Positions 8,335 through 17,936 of a DNA stretch of 64,000 nucleotides are shown here, in pieces; the first letter of the stretch is position 1; each line of letters opens with the position of its first letter. Position numbers and translations under genes: made by a program. The notes below the pieces were generated by a model. The model searched no databases and was not told the DNA's origin. It saw only the letters and a list, made by a program, of their open reading frames with translations. Origin of the DNA: Leucobacter sp042726155 (lineage in GTDB: Bacteria > Actinomycetota > Actinomycetes > Actinomycetales > Microbacteriaceae); NCBI RefSeq assembly GCF_042726155.1, contig NZ_JBHXHV010000003.1:310001-374000 (forward strand), in the 5' to 3' direction.

Positions 8335-10314
8335 GTGATTGCCAGCAACGTCTCATCTCTTGAGGCACCGACCTACACGCCAGCTCCGCGAAGTTCGCGC
8401 GCGCGACTGCGGCAGTGGCTGCTCGCAGACACCACGGTCTCCCCCGGACGCCAGCCGGGACCCCACGGCCGCCCCGAACGACACGAGCGTACCCACTGGC
8501 TACGCGTCATGTGCCTCACCGGTCTCGACTACTTCTCGACGCTCGGGTATCAGCCGGCAATCGCCGCGCTCGCCGCGGGGGCGGTGGCGCCGCTTGCGAC
8601 GATCCTGCTCGTCATCGTCACCCTCGCCGGAGCGCTTCCCGTCTATCGTCGCGTCGCGAGCGAGAGCCCCCACGGCACGGGATCAATCTCGATGCTCGCA
8701 AAGCTCATGCCGCGCTGGGGCGGCAAGCTGACCGTGCTCGCGCTACTCGGGTTCGCCGCCACCGATTTCATGATCACGATGACGCTATCGGCCGCCGACG
8801 CCACCGCGCACCTCGTTGAGAACCCGTTCGCGCCGCAGGTACTGCACGGCCAGGAGGTGGTCATCACGCTCGCGCTGCTGACGGGGCTCGGCGTCGTCTT
8901 TTTGCGGGGGTTCCGCGAGGCGATCCGGCTCGCTACGGTGCTTGTCGGAGCCTTCCTGCTCGTGAATATCGTCGTCATAGCTGTCGCGCTGTTTGAGCTG
9001 TTCAGCCATCCGGTGATGCTCGGTGACTGGTGGAGCGTGCTCACGACGCAGCACGGCAACCCGATCCTCGTCATCGCCGTCGCGCTCATCGTGTTTCCGA
9101 AGCTCGCCCTCGGACTCTCGGGATTTGAGACCGGCGTCGCGGTGATGCCGCAGATTCAGGGGGACCCCGGCGACACCGAGGCGAACCCTGCCGGGCGCAT
9201 CCGCGGCGCGAAGCGGCTGCTGACGACCTCGGCGCTCATCATGAGCGCGTTCCTGATCTCATCGTCACTGACGACCGTTGCGCTGATTCCCGCAAAGGAA
9301 TTTCAGCCGGGCGGAGAGGCAAATGGCCGCGCACTTGCGTACCTCGCACACACCTACCTCGGTGAAGGCTTTGGCACCGTCTACGACCTGATCACGATCG
9401 CCATCCTCTGGTTCGCTGGAGCATCGGCGATGGCGGGGCTACTCAACCTTGTGCCACGCTATCTCCCCCGCTACGGCATGGCTCCGGCCTGGGCGCGCGC
9501 TACACGGCCGCTCGTGCTCGTCTTCACGGCAATCGGCTTCGTCATCACGGTGATCTTCCAGGCGAGCGTTGACGCGCAGGGCGGCGCCTACGCCACTGGT
9601 GTGCTCGTGCTGATCACCTCCGCCGCTGTCGCCGTGACACTCGCGGCGCGCAAACGCGGTCAGCGCGGGGCGACAATCGGCTTCGGCGTGATTTCGGTGG
9701 TCTTTCTCTACACCACGGTTGCGAACGTCATCGAACGGCCCGATGGCATCAGGATCGCGGCGTGCTTCATCGTTGGCATCATTGTGGTGAGTTTCGTTTC
9801 CCGTGTGAAGCGCTCGACCGAGTTGCGCGCCACATCGGTCAGACTCGACCCGATGGCCGCGTCGTTCATCGACGGATCGCCGGGCAGTATCGTGCGCCTC
9901 ATCGCGCACGAGCCCAACGACCTCCGCCCGGAGCGTTACCGCGCGAAGCTCGAACACGCGAGATTCGCCCACAGCCTGCCCGACGACGACGTGCTGTTCA
10001 TCGAGATCGTCGTCTCCGATAGCTCCGACTTCGAGAACGAACTGCTCGTCGAGGGCGAAGTGCGCAACGGCTACCGCATCTTGACCGTGCGCGGCAGCAC
10101 TGTCCCGAACGGAATCGCGGCGGTCGCCATGCACCTGCGCCAAGATCTGCAGTGCACGCCGCACATCTTCTTCCGCTGGACGGAGGGCAACCCGCTCGCG
10201 AACCTGCTGCGCTTCCTGCTGTTCGGTGAGGGCGAGATCGCGCCGATGACGCGCGAGGTACTGCGTGAGGCAGAACCCGACCTCACCCGCCGGCCTTGGG
10301 TGCATGTTTCGTAG
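8335..10314 (+). CDS. APC-superfamily permease with cytoplasmic C-terminal domain
   Basis: The protein has about 659 residues from GTG 8335, which is preceded by CGGAG; the frame extends to 8227 but that part reads like noncoding DNA. A basic N-terminus is followed by LTGLDYFSTLGYQPAIAA, a conserved first-helix signature of a large APC amino-acid/cation permease subgroup, and about twelve transmembrane helices to about residue 490. The last 150 residues are soluble (mixed alpha/beta, FRWTEGNPLANLLRFLLFGEGE) and probably sense a ligand or regulate the transporter. Substrate is unknown; amino acids or potassium are both possible from family knowledge. It stands alone between the metal importer and a tRNA gene. 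Confidence 0.75.
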   Translation: MIASNVSSLEAPTYTPAPRSSRARLRQWLLADTTVSPGRQPGPHGRPERHERTHWLRVMCLTGLDYFSTLGYQPAIAALAAGAVAPLATILLVIVTLAGALPVYRRVASESPHGTGSISMLAKLMPRWGGKLTVLALLGFAATDFMITMTLSAADATAHLVENPFAPQVLHGQEVVITLALLTGLGVVFLRGFREAIRLATVLVGAFLLVNIVVIAVALFELFSHPVMLGDWWSVLTTQHGNPILVIAVALIVFPKLALGLSGFETGVAVMPQIQGDPGDTEANPAGRIRGAKRLLTTSALIMSAFLISSSLTTVALIPAKEFQPGGEANGRALAYLAHTYLGEGFGTVYDLITIAILWFAGASAMAGLLNLVPRYLPRYGMAPAWARATRPLVLVFTAIGFVITVIFQASVDAQGGAYATGVLVLITSAAVAVTLAARKRGQRGATIGFGVISVVFLYTTVANVIERPDGIRIAACFIVGIIVVSFVSRVKRSTELRATSVRLDPMAASFIDGSPGSIVRLIAHEPNDLRPERYRAKLEHARFAHSLPDDDVLFIEIVVSDSSDFENELLVEGEVRNGYRILTVRGSTVPNGIAAVAMHLRQDLQCTPHIFFRWTEGNPLANLLRFLLFGEGEIAPMTREVLREAEPDLTRRPWVHVS

Positions 10315-10393
10315 TCGGGGCTTGCGGCAGTAGCGAGCGTGGCGCCGAGTTGGCAGCACCGCTCGTGGCGCATTGAGCGTCCAAGGAAATATC

Positions 10394-10470
10394 TGGTGGG
10401 CCCGGAGGGACTCGAACCCCCGACCCTCTCGGTGTAAACGAGATGCTCTAACCAACTGAGCTACAGGCCC
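10394..10470 (-). tRNA. tRNA-Val (anticodon TAC)
   Basis: Read on the minus strand, the gene folds as a cloverleaf: acceptor GGGCCTG/CGGGCCC, D-arm with AGCTCAGTTGGTTAGAGC, anticodon loop TTTACAC (TAC) in a CTCG/CGAG stem, T-arm GGGGGTTCGAGTCCC and discriminator A. The CCA end is encoded (10394-10396). Confidence 0.95.
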
Positions 10471-10559
10471 CTCGCCGCAATGCGGCACCCCATAGCTTAG
10501 GGGACGCGCCCCGGCGCGCGAAATCGGGCGGCCCGCAGCGCGCGAAGCTCCCGCGGCGC

Positions 10560-10631
10560 GGCGGCGCTGAACACGAGGGGATCCGCCGAGACCGAAGGGA
10601 TTTTCGCGTTGGATTCACTCGTGTTCGGCGC
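10560..10631. repeat. Extragenic palindromic repeat, copy A
   Basis: A 72-bp sequence between tRNA-Val and the peroxiredoxin gene, with outer arms GAACACGAG (10569-10577) and CTCGTGTTC (10618-10626). It aligns over its whole length, with two small gaps, to the reverse complement of 26658-26729; shared blocks include GAACACGAGGG, GAGACCGA and CACTCGT. About three quarters of positions agree by eye. This is a dispersed, REP-like element of the core genome. Confidence 0.6.
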
Positions 10632-10700
10632 GAAGCCTCGCGTTCGGCGCCAGGCCTCGCGTTCGGCGGGGCCGGACGCGGTGGCCGGCGCGGGGCCGAG

Positions 10701-11165
10701 CTAACTTCGCAACGCCGCCAGGGCCTCGCGGTATGCCGCAAGGGCACGGGGTTCGCCGACGGGGGTCTCGAAGGACGCGGCGACGCGGCGATCCTGATCG
10801 ATAATCACCGTTGCCCGCGCCGCCGCCCCGGTGCGCTCAACGAACGCCCCGTAGGCGCGGGCGGTCTCGCCGTGCGGCCAGAAATCGGAGAGGATCGAGA
10901 AGTCAAACCCCTCTTGATCCGCCCACGCCCGAAGCGTCCAGACCGAATCGACAGACACTCCGAGCAACCGCACGCCGTGCGACTCGAACTTCGCGAGCTC
11001 GTCACCGAGCTCTGCGAACTCGCCCGTACAGATTCGCGAGAACGCAAACGGTACGAAAACGAGCGCGACGGGCCCGTCGACGAGCATTTCTGTGAGCACC
11101 AGCTCTTCACCGTGTTGATCGGAGAGCGTGAACTCGGGCGCAACTTCACCGACTGCGAGGACCAA
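10701..11165 (-). CDS. AhpE-like one-cysteine peroxiredoxin
   Basis: The 154-residue protein reduces peroxides in the cytoplasm. It starts LAVGEVAPEFTLSDQHG, and PFAFSRICTGE holds the peroxidatic Cys in the PxxxxxxC context; Arg in RATVIIDQ is conserved. No clear resolving cysteine is visible, as in AhpE-class enzymes that use low-molecular thiols or mycoredoxin. I chose TTG 11165 because GGAG is five bases upstream and the length matches AhpE; an upstream GTG at 11192 is the alternative. It diverges from aceE. Confidence 0.83.
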   Translation of the reverse strand: MVLAVGEVAPEFTLSDQHGEELVLTEMLVDGPVALVFVPFAFSRICTGEFAELGDELAKFESHGVRLLGVSVDSVWTLRAWADQEGFDFSILSDFWPHGETARAYGAFVERTGAAARATVIIDQDRRVAASFETPVGEPRALAAYREALAALRS

Positions 11166-11430
11166 AGTGGCTCCATTCACGGGCCAGATCACCCGGTTCC
11201 ACGCGCGAGGCGCGCCCTAACATCACGACGCTTCCACCCTAGCCATGTGTCGCGGAGCGCGCAGATTGTGCGAAATACACGAACGATTCGTGCCAGTTGA
11301 CTGATCCATCATGCACATTCGCTAGTGTGGAGGCACACCCGCGAATCCAGCGGGCGCCTTCGTGCTGCGCGCCGACGCACCAACCAGCGGTTCTGGCTCG
11401 CGCACGCCTCATGGTGAATGGAGCACAATC

Positions 11431-14157
11431 TTGGCCGTCAACACGCAGGATCCCTACTCAAGCGGGAACTCAGATCAGGATCCGCAGGAGACCGCCGAAT
11501 GGCGTGAGTCGCTTGACGCGGTCGTCGATGAGCGCGGGGCCGGTCGCGGCCGGGAGATCATGACGAGCCTGCTCGATCGCTCGCGCCAGCTGCACCTCAA
11601 CGTGCCGCAGGTGCCGACCACGGACTATGTGAACACCATCGCGTCCGACGACGAGCCCGACTTCCCCGGCAACGAAGAGCTCGAGCGCAAGTATCGCTCG
11701 TGGCTGCGCTGGAACGCCGCCATGACGGTGCACCGGGCACAGGCCCCTGGCATCGGTGTCGGCGGACACATCTCGACCTACGCGTCAGCAGCTTCGCTGT
11801 ACGAGGTTGGCTTCAACCACTTCTTCCGCGGCCAAGATCACCCGGGCGGCGGCGACCAGATCTTCGCGCAGGGCCACGCCTCCCCCGGCATGTACGCCCG
11901 CGCGTTCCTCGAGGGTCGCCTCACGGCCGACCAGCTCGACGGCTTCCGCCAAGAGAAGTCGCACGCGGGCGGCGGCCTGCCCAGTTACCCGCACCCGCGC
12001 CTCGCGCCGAACTTCTGGCAGTTCCCGACGGTGTCGATGGGACTCGGCCCGATCAACGCGATCTACCAGGCACAGCTCAACAAGTACCTCACCAACCGCG
12101 GCATCAAGGACGCCTCCGACCAGCACGTATGGGCGTTCCTGGGTGACGGTGAGATGGACGAGGTCGAGAGCCGTGGCCAGTTGCAGGTCGCTGCGAACGA
12201 GGGTCTCGACAACCTGACCTTCGTCATCAACTGCAATCTGCAGCGACTCGACGGCCCGGTGCGCGGTAACGGCAAGATCATTCAGGAGCTCGAAAGCTAC
12301 TTCCGTGGCGCGGGCTGGAACGTCATCAAGGTCATCTGGGGCCGCGAGTGGGACGACCTGCTCGAGCGCGACGTCGATGGCGCGCTGCTGAACATCATGA
12401 ACACCACTCCCGACGGTGACTACCAGACGTACAAGGCCGAGAACGGCGCGTACATCCGCAATCACTTCTTCGGCAAGGACGAGCGCGCGATGCACCTCGT
12501 CGACGAGTACAGCGACGACCAGATCTGGCAGCTGCGCCGCGGCGGCCACGACTACCGCAAGGTCTACGCGGCGTACGCCGCGGCGCTCGCGCACAAGGGT
12601 CGCCCCACCGTGATCCTCGCGAAGACCGTTAAGGGATACGGCCTCGGCCCGCACTTCGAGGGCCGCAACGCGACCCACCAGATGAAGAAGATGACGCTGG
12701 ACGATCTGAAGACGTTCCGCGACACCATGCGCATTCCGATCTCGGACGCTCAGCTCGAGGCCGACCCGTACCGCCCGCCGTACTACTTCCCGGGCGACGA
12801 CGACGAGGCGATCAAGTACATCCACGAGCGCCGCCAGGCCCTCGGCGGGTATCTGCCTGAGCGCCGCACGAAGCACACCGAGCTCGCCCTCCCCGAGCAG
12901 AAGACCTACGCGATTGCCGCGAAGGGCTCTGGCACGCAGGAGGCCGCGACGACGATGGTGTTCGTGCGCCTACTCAAGGACCTGATGCGCGACAAGTCGT
13001 TCGGCCCGCGCATCGTGCCGATCATTCCTGACGAGGCTCGCACCTTCGGTATGGATTCGTACTTCCCGACCTCGAAGATCTATAACCCGAACGGGCAGAA
13101 CTACGTCTCCGTCGACCGTGAGCTGCTGCTCGCTTACAAGGAGAGCCCGCAGGGCGTGCTGTTGCACGTCGGCATTAACGAGGCCGGCGCTGCCGCCGCA
13201 TTCACCGCGGTCGGCACGTCGTATTCGACGCAGGGCGAGCCGCTGATTCCCGTGTACATCTTCTACTCGATGTTCGGATTCCAGCGCACCGGCGACGCAT
13301 TCTGGGCCGCTGGCGACCAGATGGCGCGCGGCTTCGTGGTCGGCGCGACAGCCGGTCGCACCACGCTGACGGGTGAGGGCTTGCAGCACGCCGACGGTCA
13401 CTCGATCGCGCTCGCTGCGACGAACCCGGCAGTCGTCGCGTACGACGCGGCCTACGGCTACGAGATCGGTCACATCATGCGCTCGGGCATTGAGCGGATG
13501 TACGGCGGACAGCACCCCGAGCCCAACGTGATGTATTACCTCACGGTCTACAACGAGCCGATCGTGCACCCCGCCGAGCCCGAAGATATCGACATCGAGG
13601 GCATCATCCGCGGTATCCACAAGGTTGGGCCGGCGAAGGCCGGCACCCACCCCGCGCAGATCTTCGCATCCGGTGTAGCCGTGCCGTGGGCGCTTGAGGC
13701 GCAGGAGATCCTCGCTCGCGACTGGGACGTGGCTGCCGATGTCTGGAGCGTCACGAGCTGGACTGAGCTGGGGCGCGATGGTGTCGCCGCTGAGGATCAC
13801 AACTTCCGTAACTTCGGCGAAGAGCCGCGTGTGCCATACCTCACGAAGAAGTTGCAGGGCTCCGAGGGCCCCGTGGTGGCTGTGAGCGACTGGGCAACCC
13901 AGGTTCCCGAGCAGATCCGCGCGTTCGTGCCGGGCGACTACTCGGTGCTCGGCGCCGATGGCTTCGGTTTCTCGGACACCCGCGCCGCCGCGCGTCGGTA
14001 CTTCGGAATCGACCGCGAGTCGGTCGTGGTGAAGGTGCTGCAGCGCCTCGCGTTGCAGGGCAAGATCGACGCTGACGTTCCGCGCCGAGCAGCTGAACAG
14101 TACCGGTTGGGCGACGTGAACGCCGGTACCACGGGCGGCGCCGGCGGGGAGTCCTAA
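11431..14157 (+). CDS. aceE: Pyruvate dehydrogenase E1 component, homodimeric
   Basis: A 908-residue AceE that decarboxylates pyruvate with thiamine diphosphate and passes the acetyl group to lipoyl-E2, feeding acetyl-CoA to the neighbouring fatty acid genes. The thiamine diphosphate motif begins with GDGEMDE near residue 237 and ends in NCNLQRLDGPVRGN. EAGAAAAFTA and FYSMFGFQRTGD in the second half match the pyrimidine-binding domain. TTG 11431 with GGAG nine bases upstream gives the family start; 23 upstream codons are open but read poorly. Twelve bases separate it from the regulator gene. Confidence 0.95.
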   Translation: MAVNTQDPYSSGNSDQDPQETAEWRESLDAVVDERGAGRGREIMTSLLDRSRQLHLNVPQVPTTDYVNTIASDDEPDFPGNEELERKYRSWLRWNAAMTVHRAQAPGIGVGGHISTYASAASLYEVGFNHFFRGQDHPGGGDQIFAQGHASPGMYARAFLEGRLTADQLDGFRQEKSHAGGGLPSYPHPRLAPNFWQFPTVSMGLGPINAIYQAQLNKYLTNRGIKDASDQHVWAFLGDGEMDEVESRGQLQVAANEGLDNLTFVINCNLQRLDGPVRGNGKIIQELESYFRGAGWNVIKVIWGREWDDLLERDVDGALLNIMNTTPDGDYQTYKAENGAYIRNHFFGKDERAMHLVDEYSDDQIWQLRRGGHDYRKVYAAYAAALAHKGRPTVILAKTVKGYGLGPHFEGRNATHQMKKMTLDDLKTFRDTMRIPISDAQLEADPYRPPYYFPGDDDEAIKYIHERRQALGGYLPERRTKHTELALPEQKTYAIAAKGSGTQEAATTMVFVRLLKDLMRDKSFGPRIVPIIPDEARTFGMDSYFPTSKIYNPNGQNYVSVDRELLLAYKESPQGVLLHVGINEAGAAAAFTAVGTSYSTQGEPLIPVYIFYSMFGFQRTGDAFWAAGDQMARGFVVGATAGRTTLTGEGLQHADGHSIALAATNPAVVAYDAAYGYEIGHIMRSGIERMYGGQHPEPNVMYYLTVYNEPIVHPAEPEDIDIEGIIRGIHKVGPAKAGTHPAQIFASGVAVPWALEAQEILARDWDVAADVWSVTSWTELGRDGVAAEDHNFRNFGEEPRVPYLTKKLQGSEGPVVAVSDWATQVPEQIRAFVPGDYSVLGADGFGFSDTRAAARRYFGIDRESVVVKVLQRLALQGKIDADVPRRAAEQYRLGDVNAGTTGGAGGES

Positions 14158-14169
14158 GCGGGCCGCGGT

Positions 14170-15399
14170 TTGACCGACGATTCGATGCCCATGGATCGCA
14201 CGAAAGCGCAGGAGTTAGCCTGGCTTCGCACGATTACCGGGGAGCTCTCGACCCGAACCATTACGAGGCTCGACGAGACGCTCCCCTGGTATGGCAATAT
14301 GCCGCCCAGCCGCCGTTCGGCGATCGGGCTCGTGGCGCAGACCGGTATCAGCTCGTTCATTCAGTGGTACGAGGATCCAACCTCGACGCCGTGGATCGCG
14401 TCTGACGTGTTTAGCGCCGCCCCGCGGGAACTGCTGCGCTCGATCAGCCTGCAAGAAACGCTGCAGCTGATTCGCGTGGTGGTCTCCGTCGTAGAGGATC
14501 GCGTCGCGCCGAAGAGCGAGGCACTTCGCGAGGCAGTGCTGCACTATTCACGAGACGTCGCCTTCGCGGCGGCCGACGTATACGCCCGGGCGGCCGAGGC
14601 GCGCGGGCTCTGGGATGCACGCCTCGAAGCGCTCGTCGTCGACTCCATTTTGACCGGCGAGAGCGACGATGAGCTCCCCAGCCGCATTGCGGCCCTCGGC
14701 TGGCACGGCGACGGCGAGGCCGCGGTTCTCGTGGGCACCGCTGAGCGCTATGTCGACGTTGATCAGTTGCGTCGCTCGGCTCGACACGCCGGGGCCGACG
14801 TGCTCATCGGGCTGCAGGGAACGCGCCTCGTGCTCGTTCTCGGTCGCCTGGATGCTCCGACGACGGAACCGGGCACGGGCCCAGCGGCGTCACTCTCATT
14901 CTTGGAGATCGCGCAGCGACTCGCGGACGGATTCTCTGACGGGCCGCTCGTACTGGGCCCGCCTGTCGAGAATCTCGTTGATGCATCGCGTAGCGCCCGC
15001 GCCGCGCTCGCAGGGGTCGCCGTCGCACGTTCTTGGCGACACGCCCCACGACCTGTAGCGGCCGACGATCTGCTGCCCGAACGCGCGTTGGCTGGCGACG
15101 GCCTTGCACGCCGCACACTCATTGAACAGATCTATGAGCCGCTCGCTGCTCACTCCGGTGAGTTGCTGGAGACACTCTGGTGCTATCTCGACAACGGTCG
15201 ATCGCTCGAAGCGACCGCACGCGAGCTGTTCGTCCACCCGAACACCGTGCGCTACCGGTTGAAAAAGGTGTCAGACGTCATCGGCTGGAACGCAACCGGA
15301 GCACGTGAAGCGCTGATTTTGCAGTCGGCGCTGATCGCGGGATCGATCGCTCAACACGGCCGCCGTTCGCCCGCGCCGAAGCGGGACACCACCCGCTGA
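14170..15399 (+). CDS. fasR: PucR-family regulator, FasR-like activator of fatty acid synthesis
   Basis: The 409-residue protein ends with a PucR-type helix-turn-helix: LFVHPNTVRYRLKKVSDVIGW (about 355-375). The middle resembles the GGDEF-like ligand domain of the CdaR/PucR class. In Streptomyces coelicolor FasR, a protein of this type encoded beside fabD-fabH-acpP-fabF, activates that cluster; the same order here supports the same role. TTG 14170 is the upstream start; ATG 14185 or 14191 would also work. The product should bind upstream of fabD. The gene follows aceE by 12 bases and may be cotranscribed with it. Confidence 0.75.
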   Translation: MTDDSMPMDRTKAQELAWLRTITGELSTRTITRLDETLPWYGNMPPSRRSAIGLVAQTGISSFIQWYEDPTSTPWIASDVFSAAPRELLRSISLQETLQLIRVVVSVVEDRVAPKSEALREAVLHYSRDVAFAAADVYARAAEARGLWDARLEALVVDSILTGESDDELPSRIAALGWHGDGEAAVLVGTAERYVDVDQLRRSARHAGADVLIGLQGTRLVLVLGRLDAPTTEPGTGPAASLSFLEIAQRLADGFSDGPLVLGPPVENLVDASRSARAALAGVAVARSWRHAPRPVAADDLLPERALAGDGLARRTLIEQIYEPLAAHSGELLETLWCYLDNGRSLEATARELFVHPNTVRYRLKKVSDVIGWNATGAREALILQSALIAGSIAQHGRRSPAPKRDTTR

Positions 15400-15426
15400 C
15401 ACGCTGCGAAACCCACTCGGCGCTGC

Positions 15427-15467
15427 ACACTTCTGACGGAGTCCACAAAGAAATTCGCAAAGTGTGG
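15427..15467. promoter_or_regulatory. Candidate FasR operator upstream of fabD
   Basis: CACACTT (15427-15433) and AAGTGTG (15461-15467) form an inverted repeat in the 115-bp gap before fabD, with a smaller nested pair CCACA (15444-15448) and TGTGG (15464-15468). The gap is A/T-richer than the coding regions. The assignment to FasR rests only on position. Confidence 0.3.
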
Positions 15468-15514
15468 TCGGAAATATGCAGGCCGAGTGGCCATGATCTG
15501 AGAAACTGGAACAC

Positions 15515-16435
15515 GTGATTGTCATCGCTTGCCCTGGACAGGGCTCACAAACCCCCGGCTTCCTCGCGCCCTGGCTCGAGCTGCCCGGTGCCAGCGACTT
15601 CCTCGGAGAAGCCTCCGAGAACGCCGGCATCGATCTCGTGGCCCACGGCACAGTGAGTGACGCCGACACGATTCGCGACACCGCCATTGCTCAGCCACTC
15701 ATCGTCGCAGCGAGCCTGCTCGCCTGGCGTGAGTTGTCGGCGCGCGTGTCAATCGCCGACGCGGGCATCGCTGGTCACTCGGTGGGCGAGTTCGCCGCCG
15801 CCGCCGCTGCCGGGGTACTCACCGAAGCCGACGCACTGCGCCTCGTCGCGGTGCGTGGCCGCGCGATGGCTGAGGCAGCGTCACGCGTCGAGACCGGCAT
15901 GGCTGCCGTAGTCGGCGGCGTCGAGGCCGACGTTCTCGCGAAGATCGCGGAGCACGGGCTCACCGCGGCGAACCGCAATGGCGGCGGCCAGATTGTCGCT
16001 GCGGGCGAGCGTGCGAAGCTCGAAGCATTGGCAGCAGATGCACCTCGTGGAGCTCGTGTGATCGCTCTGCAGGTCGCGGGGGCGTTCCATACCGACGCAA
16101 TGGCTTCGGCCATCCCCGCGCTGCGCGAGGCAACGGAGAGCGTCGCGGCTACCGATCCTCGTCACCCACTGTGGACGAACTCCGACGGTTCACGCGTGAC
16201 AAGTGGCGAGCGCTTCGTGGAGTTGCTCGTGTCACAAATTGCTCACCCGGTGCGCTGGGATGCCTGCATGGCCAGCTTCGAGGCCGCCGGTATCTCCGGC
16301 CTCGTGGAGCTCGCGCCTGCTGGCGCCCTTACCGGCATCGCGAAGCGCGCGCTCAAGGGAACGCCCACCGTTGCCATTAAGACCCCTGAAGATCTCGACG
16401 CGGCCGTGGCGCTCATCACCGGCCCCGCTGCCTAA
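15515..16435 (+). CDS. fabD: Malonyl-CoA:ACP transacylase FabD
   Basis: The enzyme (306 residues) loads malonyl groups from CoA onto acyl carrier protein in type II fatty acid synthesis. It shows the N-terminal CPGQGSQTPGF loop, the nucleophile in GHSVGEFAA (Ser 89), the conserved Arg in GRAMAEA, and the catalytic His in AGAFHTDAM. Start GTG 15515. It leads the fabD-fabH-acpP-fabF operon, with fabH 19 bases downstream. Confidence 0.94.
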   Translation: MIVIACPGQGSQTPGFLAPWLELPGASDFLGEASENAGIDLVAHGTVSDADTIRDTAIAQPLIVAASLLAWRELSARVSIADAGIAGHSVGEFAAAAAAGVLTEADALRLVAVRGRAMAEAASRVETGMAAVVGGVEADVLAKIAEHGLTAANRNGGGQIVAAGERAKLEALAADAPRGARVIALQVAGAFHTDAMASAIPALREATESVAATDPRHPLWTNSDGSRVTSGERFVELLVSQIAHPVRWDACMASFEAAGISGLVELAPAGALTGIAKRALKGTPTVAIKTPEDLDAAVALITGPAA

Positions 16436-16454
16436 CCGAAACGGAACCGTGCAC

Positions 16455-17459
16455 ATGCCTGCTCTCGTGCAGCCCTCGGGCCCTGCTCACTCTCGCATTC
16501 TCTCGATTGGTGCCGCCCGCGGTGACCTCGATGTACCGAACGACGACCTCGTAGGTCCGATCGACTCGTCCGATGAGTGGATCCGCCAGCGTACGGGAAT
16601 CGTGCAGCGCCGCCGCGCGAGCCGTTCAGTCGAGGCGGTCGACCTCGCAGTCGCCGCTGCCGAAGAGGCCATTGTAAAGTCCGGCCTCGACCGCTCTGAG
16701 ATCGACGGCGTCATCATCTCGACGATCTCGAACGTCGCCGTGACCCCGTCGATGGCTGCCCTTGCGGCGCACCGCCTGGGGCTCACTCCTGCCGCGGCGT
16801 TCGACATCTCCGCTGCGTGCGCAGGGTATGTCTATGGCGTCGCTCAGGCGGACGCTCTCGTGCGCTCGGGCGTCTGCCGCAATGTGGTTGTGATCGGCGC
16901 CGAGAAGCTGTCTGACATCGTCGACCCGACCGATCGCAGCATTTCGTTCCTGCTCGCGGACGGTGCCGGCGCGGTTGTTGTCGGACCGAGCGACCACACG
17001 GGTATCGGCCCGACGGTGTGGGGTTCCGATGGCGAAAAGTGGGACACCATTCGAGTCACCTCGACCTTTGAGGAGTACCGCAATAACCCCGGCGTCGTGC
17101 CTTGGCCGACGCTGCGGCAAGACGGCCAGACGGTGTTCCGCTGGGCGGTCTGGGAGATGGCTAAGGTCGCTCGCCAAACACTGGAGGCCTCCGGTATTGA
17201 GGCGTCCGACCTCGCCGCATTCGTACCCCACCAGGCCAACATGCGCATTGTCGATGAGTTTGCGAAGCAGTTGAAGCTGCCGGATACCGTGGCGATCGCG
17301 CGCGACATCGAGATGCAGGGCAACACATCGGCCGCATCAATTCCGCTCGCGCTGCACGCGCTTCTCGAAGAGCGCCCCGAGCTGTCGGGCGGTCTCGCAC
17401 TGACGATCGGATTCGGCGCGGGCCTCGTCTACGGCGCCCAGGTCGTAGAGATCCCCTAG
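16455..17459 (+). CDS. fabH: 3-oxoacyl-ACP synthase III FabH
   Basis: FabH (334 residues) starts fatty acid chains by condensing an acyl-CoA primer with malonyl-ACP. The active Cys is in AACAGYVYG (Cys 122), the His in PHQANMRI and the Asn in QGNTSAAS complete the Cys-His-Asn triad. The family signature SSDEWIRQRTGI is at about 39-50. I chose ATG 16455 because ACGGA lies nine bases upstream; a GTG two codons earlier is too close to it, and the longer open frame overlaps fabD in a shadow frame. In actinobacteria this enzyme often prefers branched primers. Confidence 0.94.
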   Translation: MPALVQPSGPAHSRILSIGAARGDLDVPNDDLVGPIDSSDEWIRQRTGIVQRRRASRSVEAVDLAVAAAEEAIVKSGLDRSEIDGVIISTISNVAVTPSMAALAAHRLGLTPAAAFDISAACAGYVYGVAQADALVRSGVCRNVVVIGAEKLSDIVDPTDRSISFLLADGAGAVVVGPSDHTGIGPTVWGSDGEKWDTIRVTSTFEEYRNNPGVVPWPTLRQDGQTVFRWAVWEMAKVARQTLEASGIEASDLAAFVPHQANMRIVDEFAKQLKLPDTVAIARDIEMQGNTSAASIPLALHALLEERPELSGGLALTIGFGAGLVYGAQVVEIP

Positions 17460-17569
17460 CCGCGCCCATCCGGCCGAGCCGCGCGAGTCTCGCGCGTCGG
17501 AGCGCGCGATGGCGTCGCGCGACATACACTTTTCACCGACCGAAACCCCAATTCAAGGAGAAACACACA

Positions 17570-17818
17570 ATGGCATTCAGCAATGAAGAGGTCCTTGCAG
17601 GTCTTGCAGAGCTCGTCAACGACGAGACCGGCATTGCAGCGGACGTCGTCGCACTCGACAAGTCGTTCACCGATGACCTCGACATCGACTCGATCTCGAT
17701 GATGACGATCGTCGTCAACGCAGAAGAGAAGTTCGACGTCAAGATCCCCGACGAGGAAGTCAAGAACCTCAAGACCGTCGGCGACGCCGTCGACTTCATC
17801 GTGAAGGCTCAGGCCTAA
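17570..17818 (+). CDS. acpP: Acyl carrier protein AcpP
   Basis: A small acidic protein (82 residues) that carries growing acyl chains on phosphopantetheine. The attachment site is Ser 41 in DLDIDSISM, where Ile replaces the more usual Leu after Ser. The length and acidic helical pattern are standard. An AAGGAGAAA ribosome site precedes ATG 17570, strong as expected for an abundant protein. A stable stem-loop follows before fabF. Confidence 0.95.
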   Translation: MAFSNEEVLAGLAELVNDETGIAADVVALDKSFTDDLDIDSISMMTIVVNAEEKFDVKIPDEEVKNLKTVGDAVDFIVKAQA

Positions 17819-17830
17819 GCACGCGGTATC

Positions 17831-17890
17831 GAGCGGAGCGCGGCGGTCAACGGACGCCTCCACCCTGTAAGGGTTCCGCCGCGCTCGCTC
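17831..17890 (+). other. Stable stem-loop between acpP and fabF
   Basis: AGCGCGGCGG (17837-17846) pairs perfectly with CCGCCGCGCT (17876-17885), extended by GAGCG and CGCTC outside, and a small inner hairpin ACCC-TGTA-GGGT. No T-run follows, so it is more likely an mRNA stabiliser or partial attenuator than a full terminator. It would allow acpP mRNA to exceed fabF mRNA. Confidence 0.5.
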
Positions 17891-17936
17891 TTCCACTTAC
17901 TTTTCCAGCCCCTCTCAGAACGCGGAGCACGAACAC

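Noticed and set aside
9439..10488. Leftward frame of 349 codons overlapping the APC permease and tRNA-Val
   Set aside because: His/Arg-rich shadow, reads through the tRNA, no ribosome site or domain.
11785..12876. Leftward frame of 363 codons under aceE
   Set aside because: Val/Leu/Arg-rich shadow; aceE is certain.
15414..15491. CCACTCGG and CCGAGTGG inverted repeat before fabD
   Set aside because: The arms are 62 bases apart and one lies near the end of the previous gene; likely chance.
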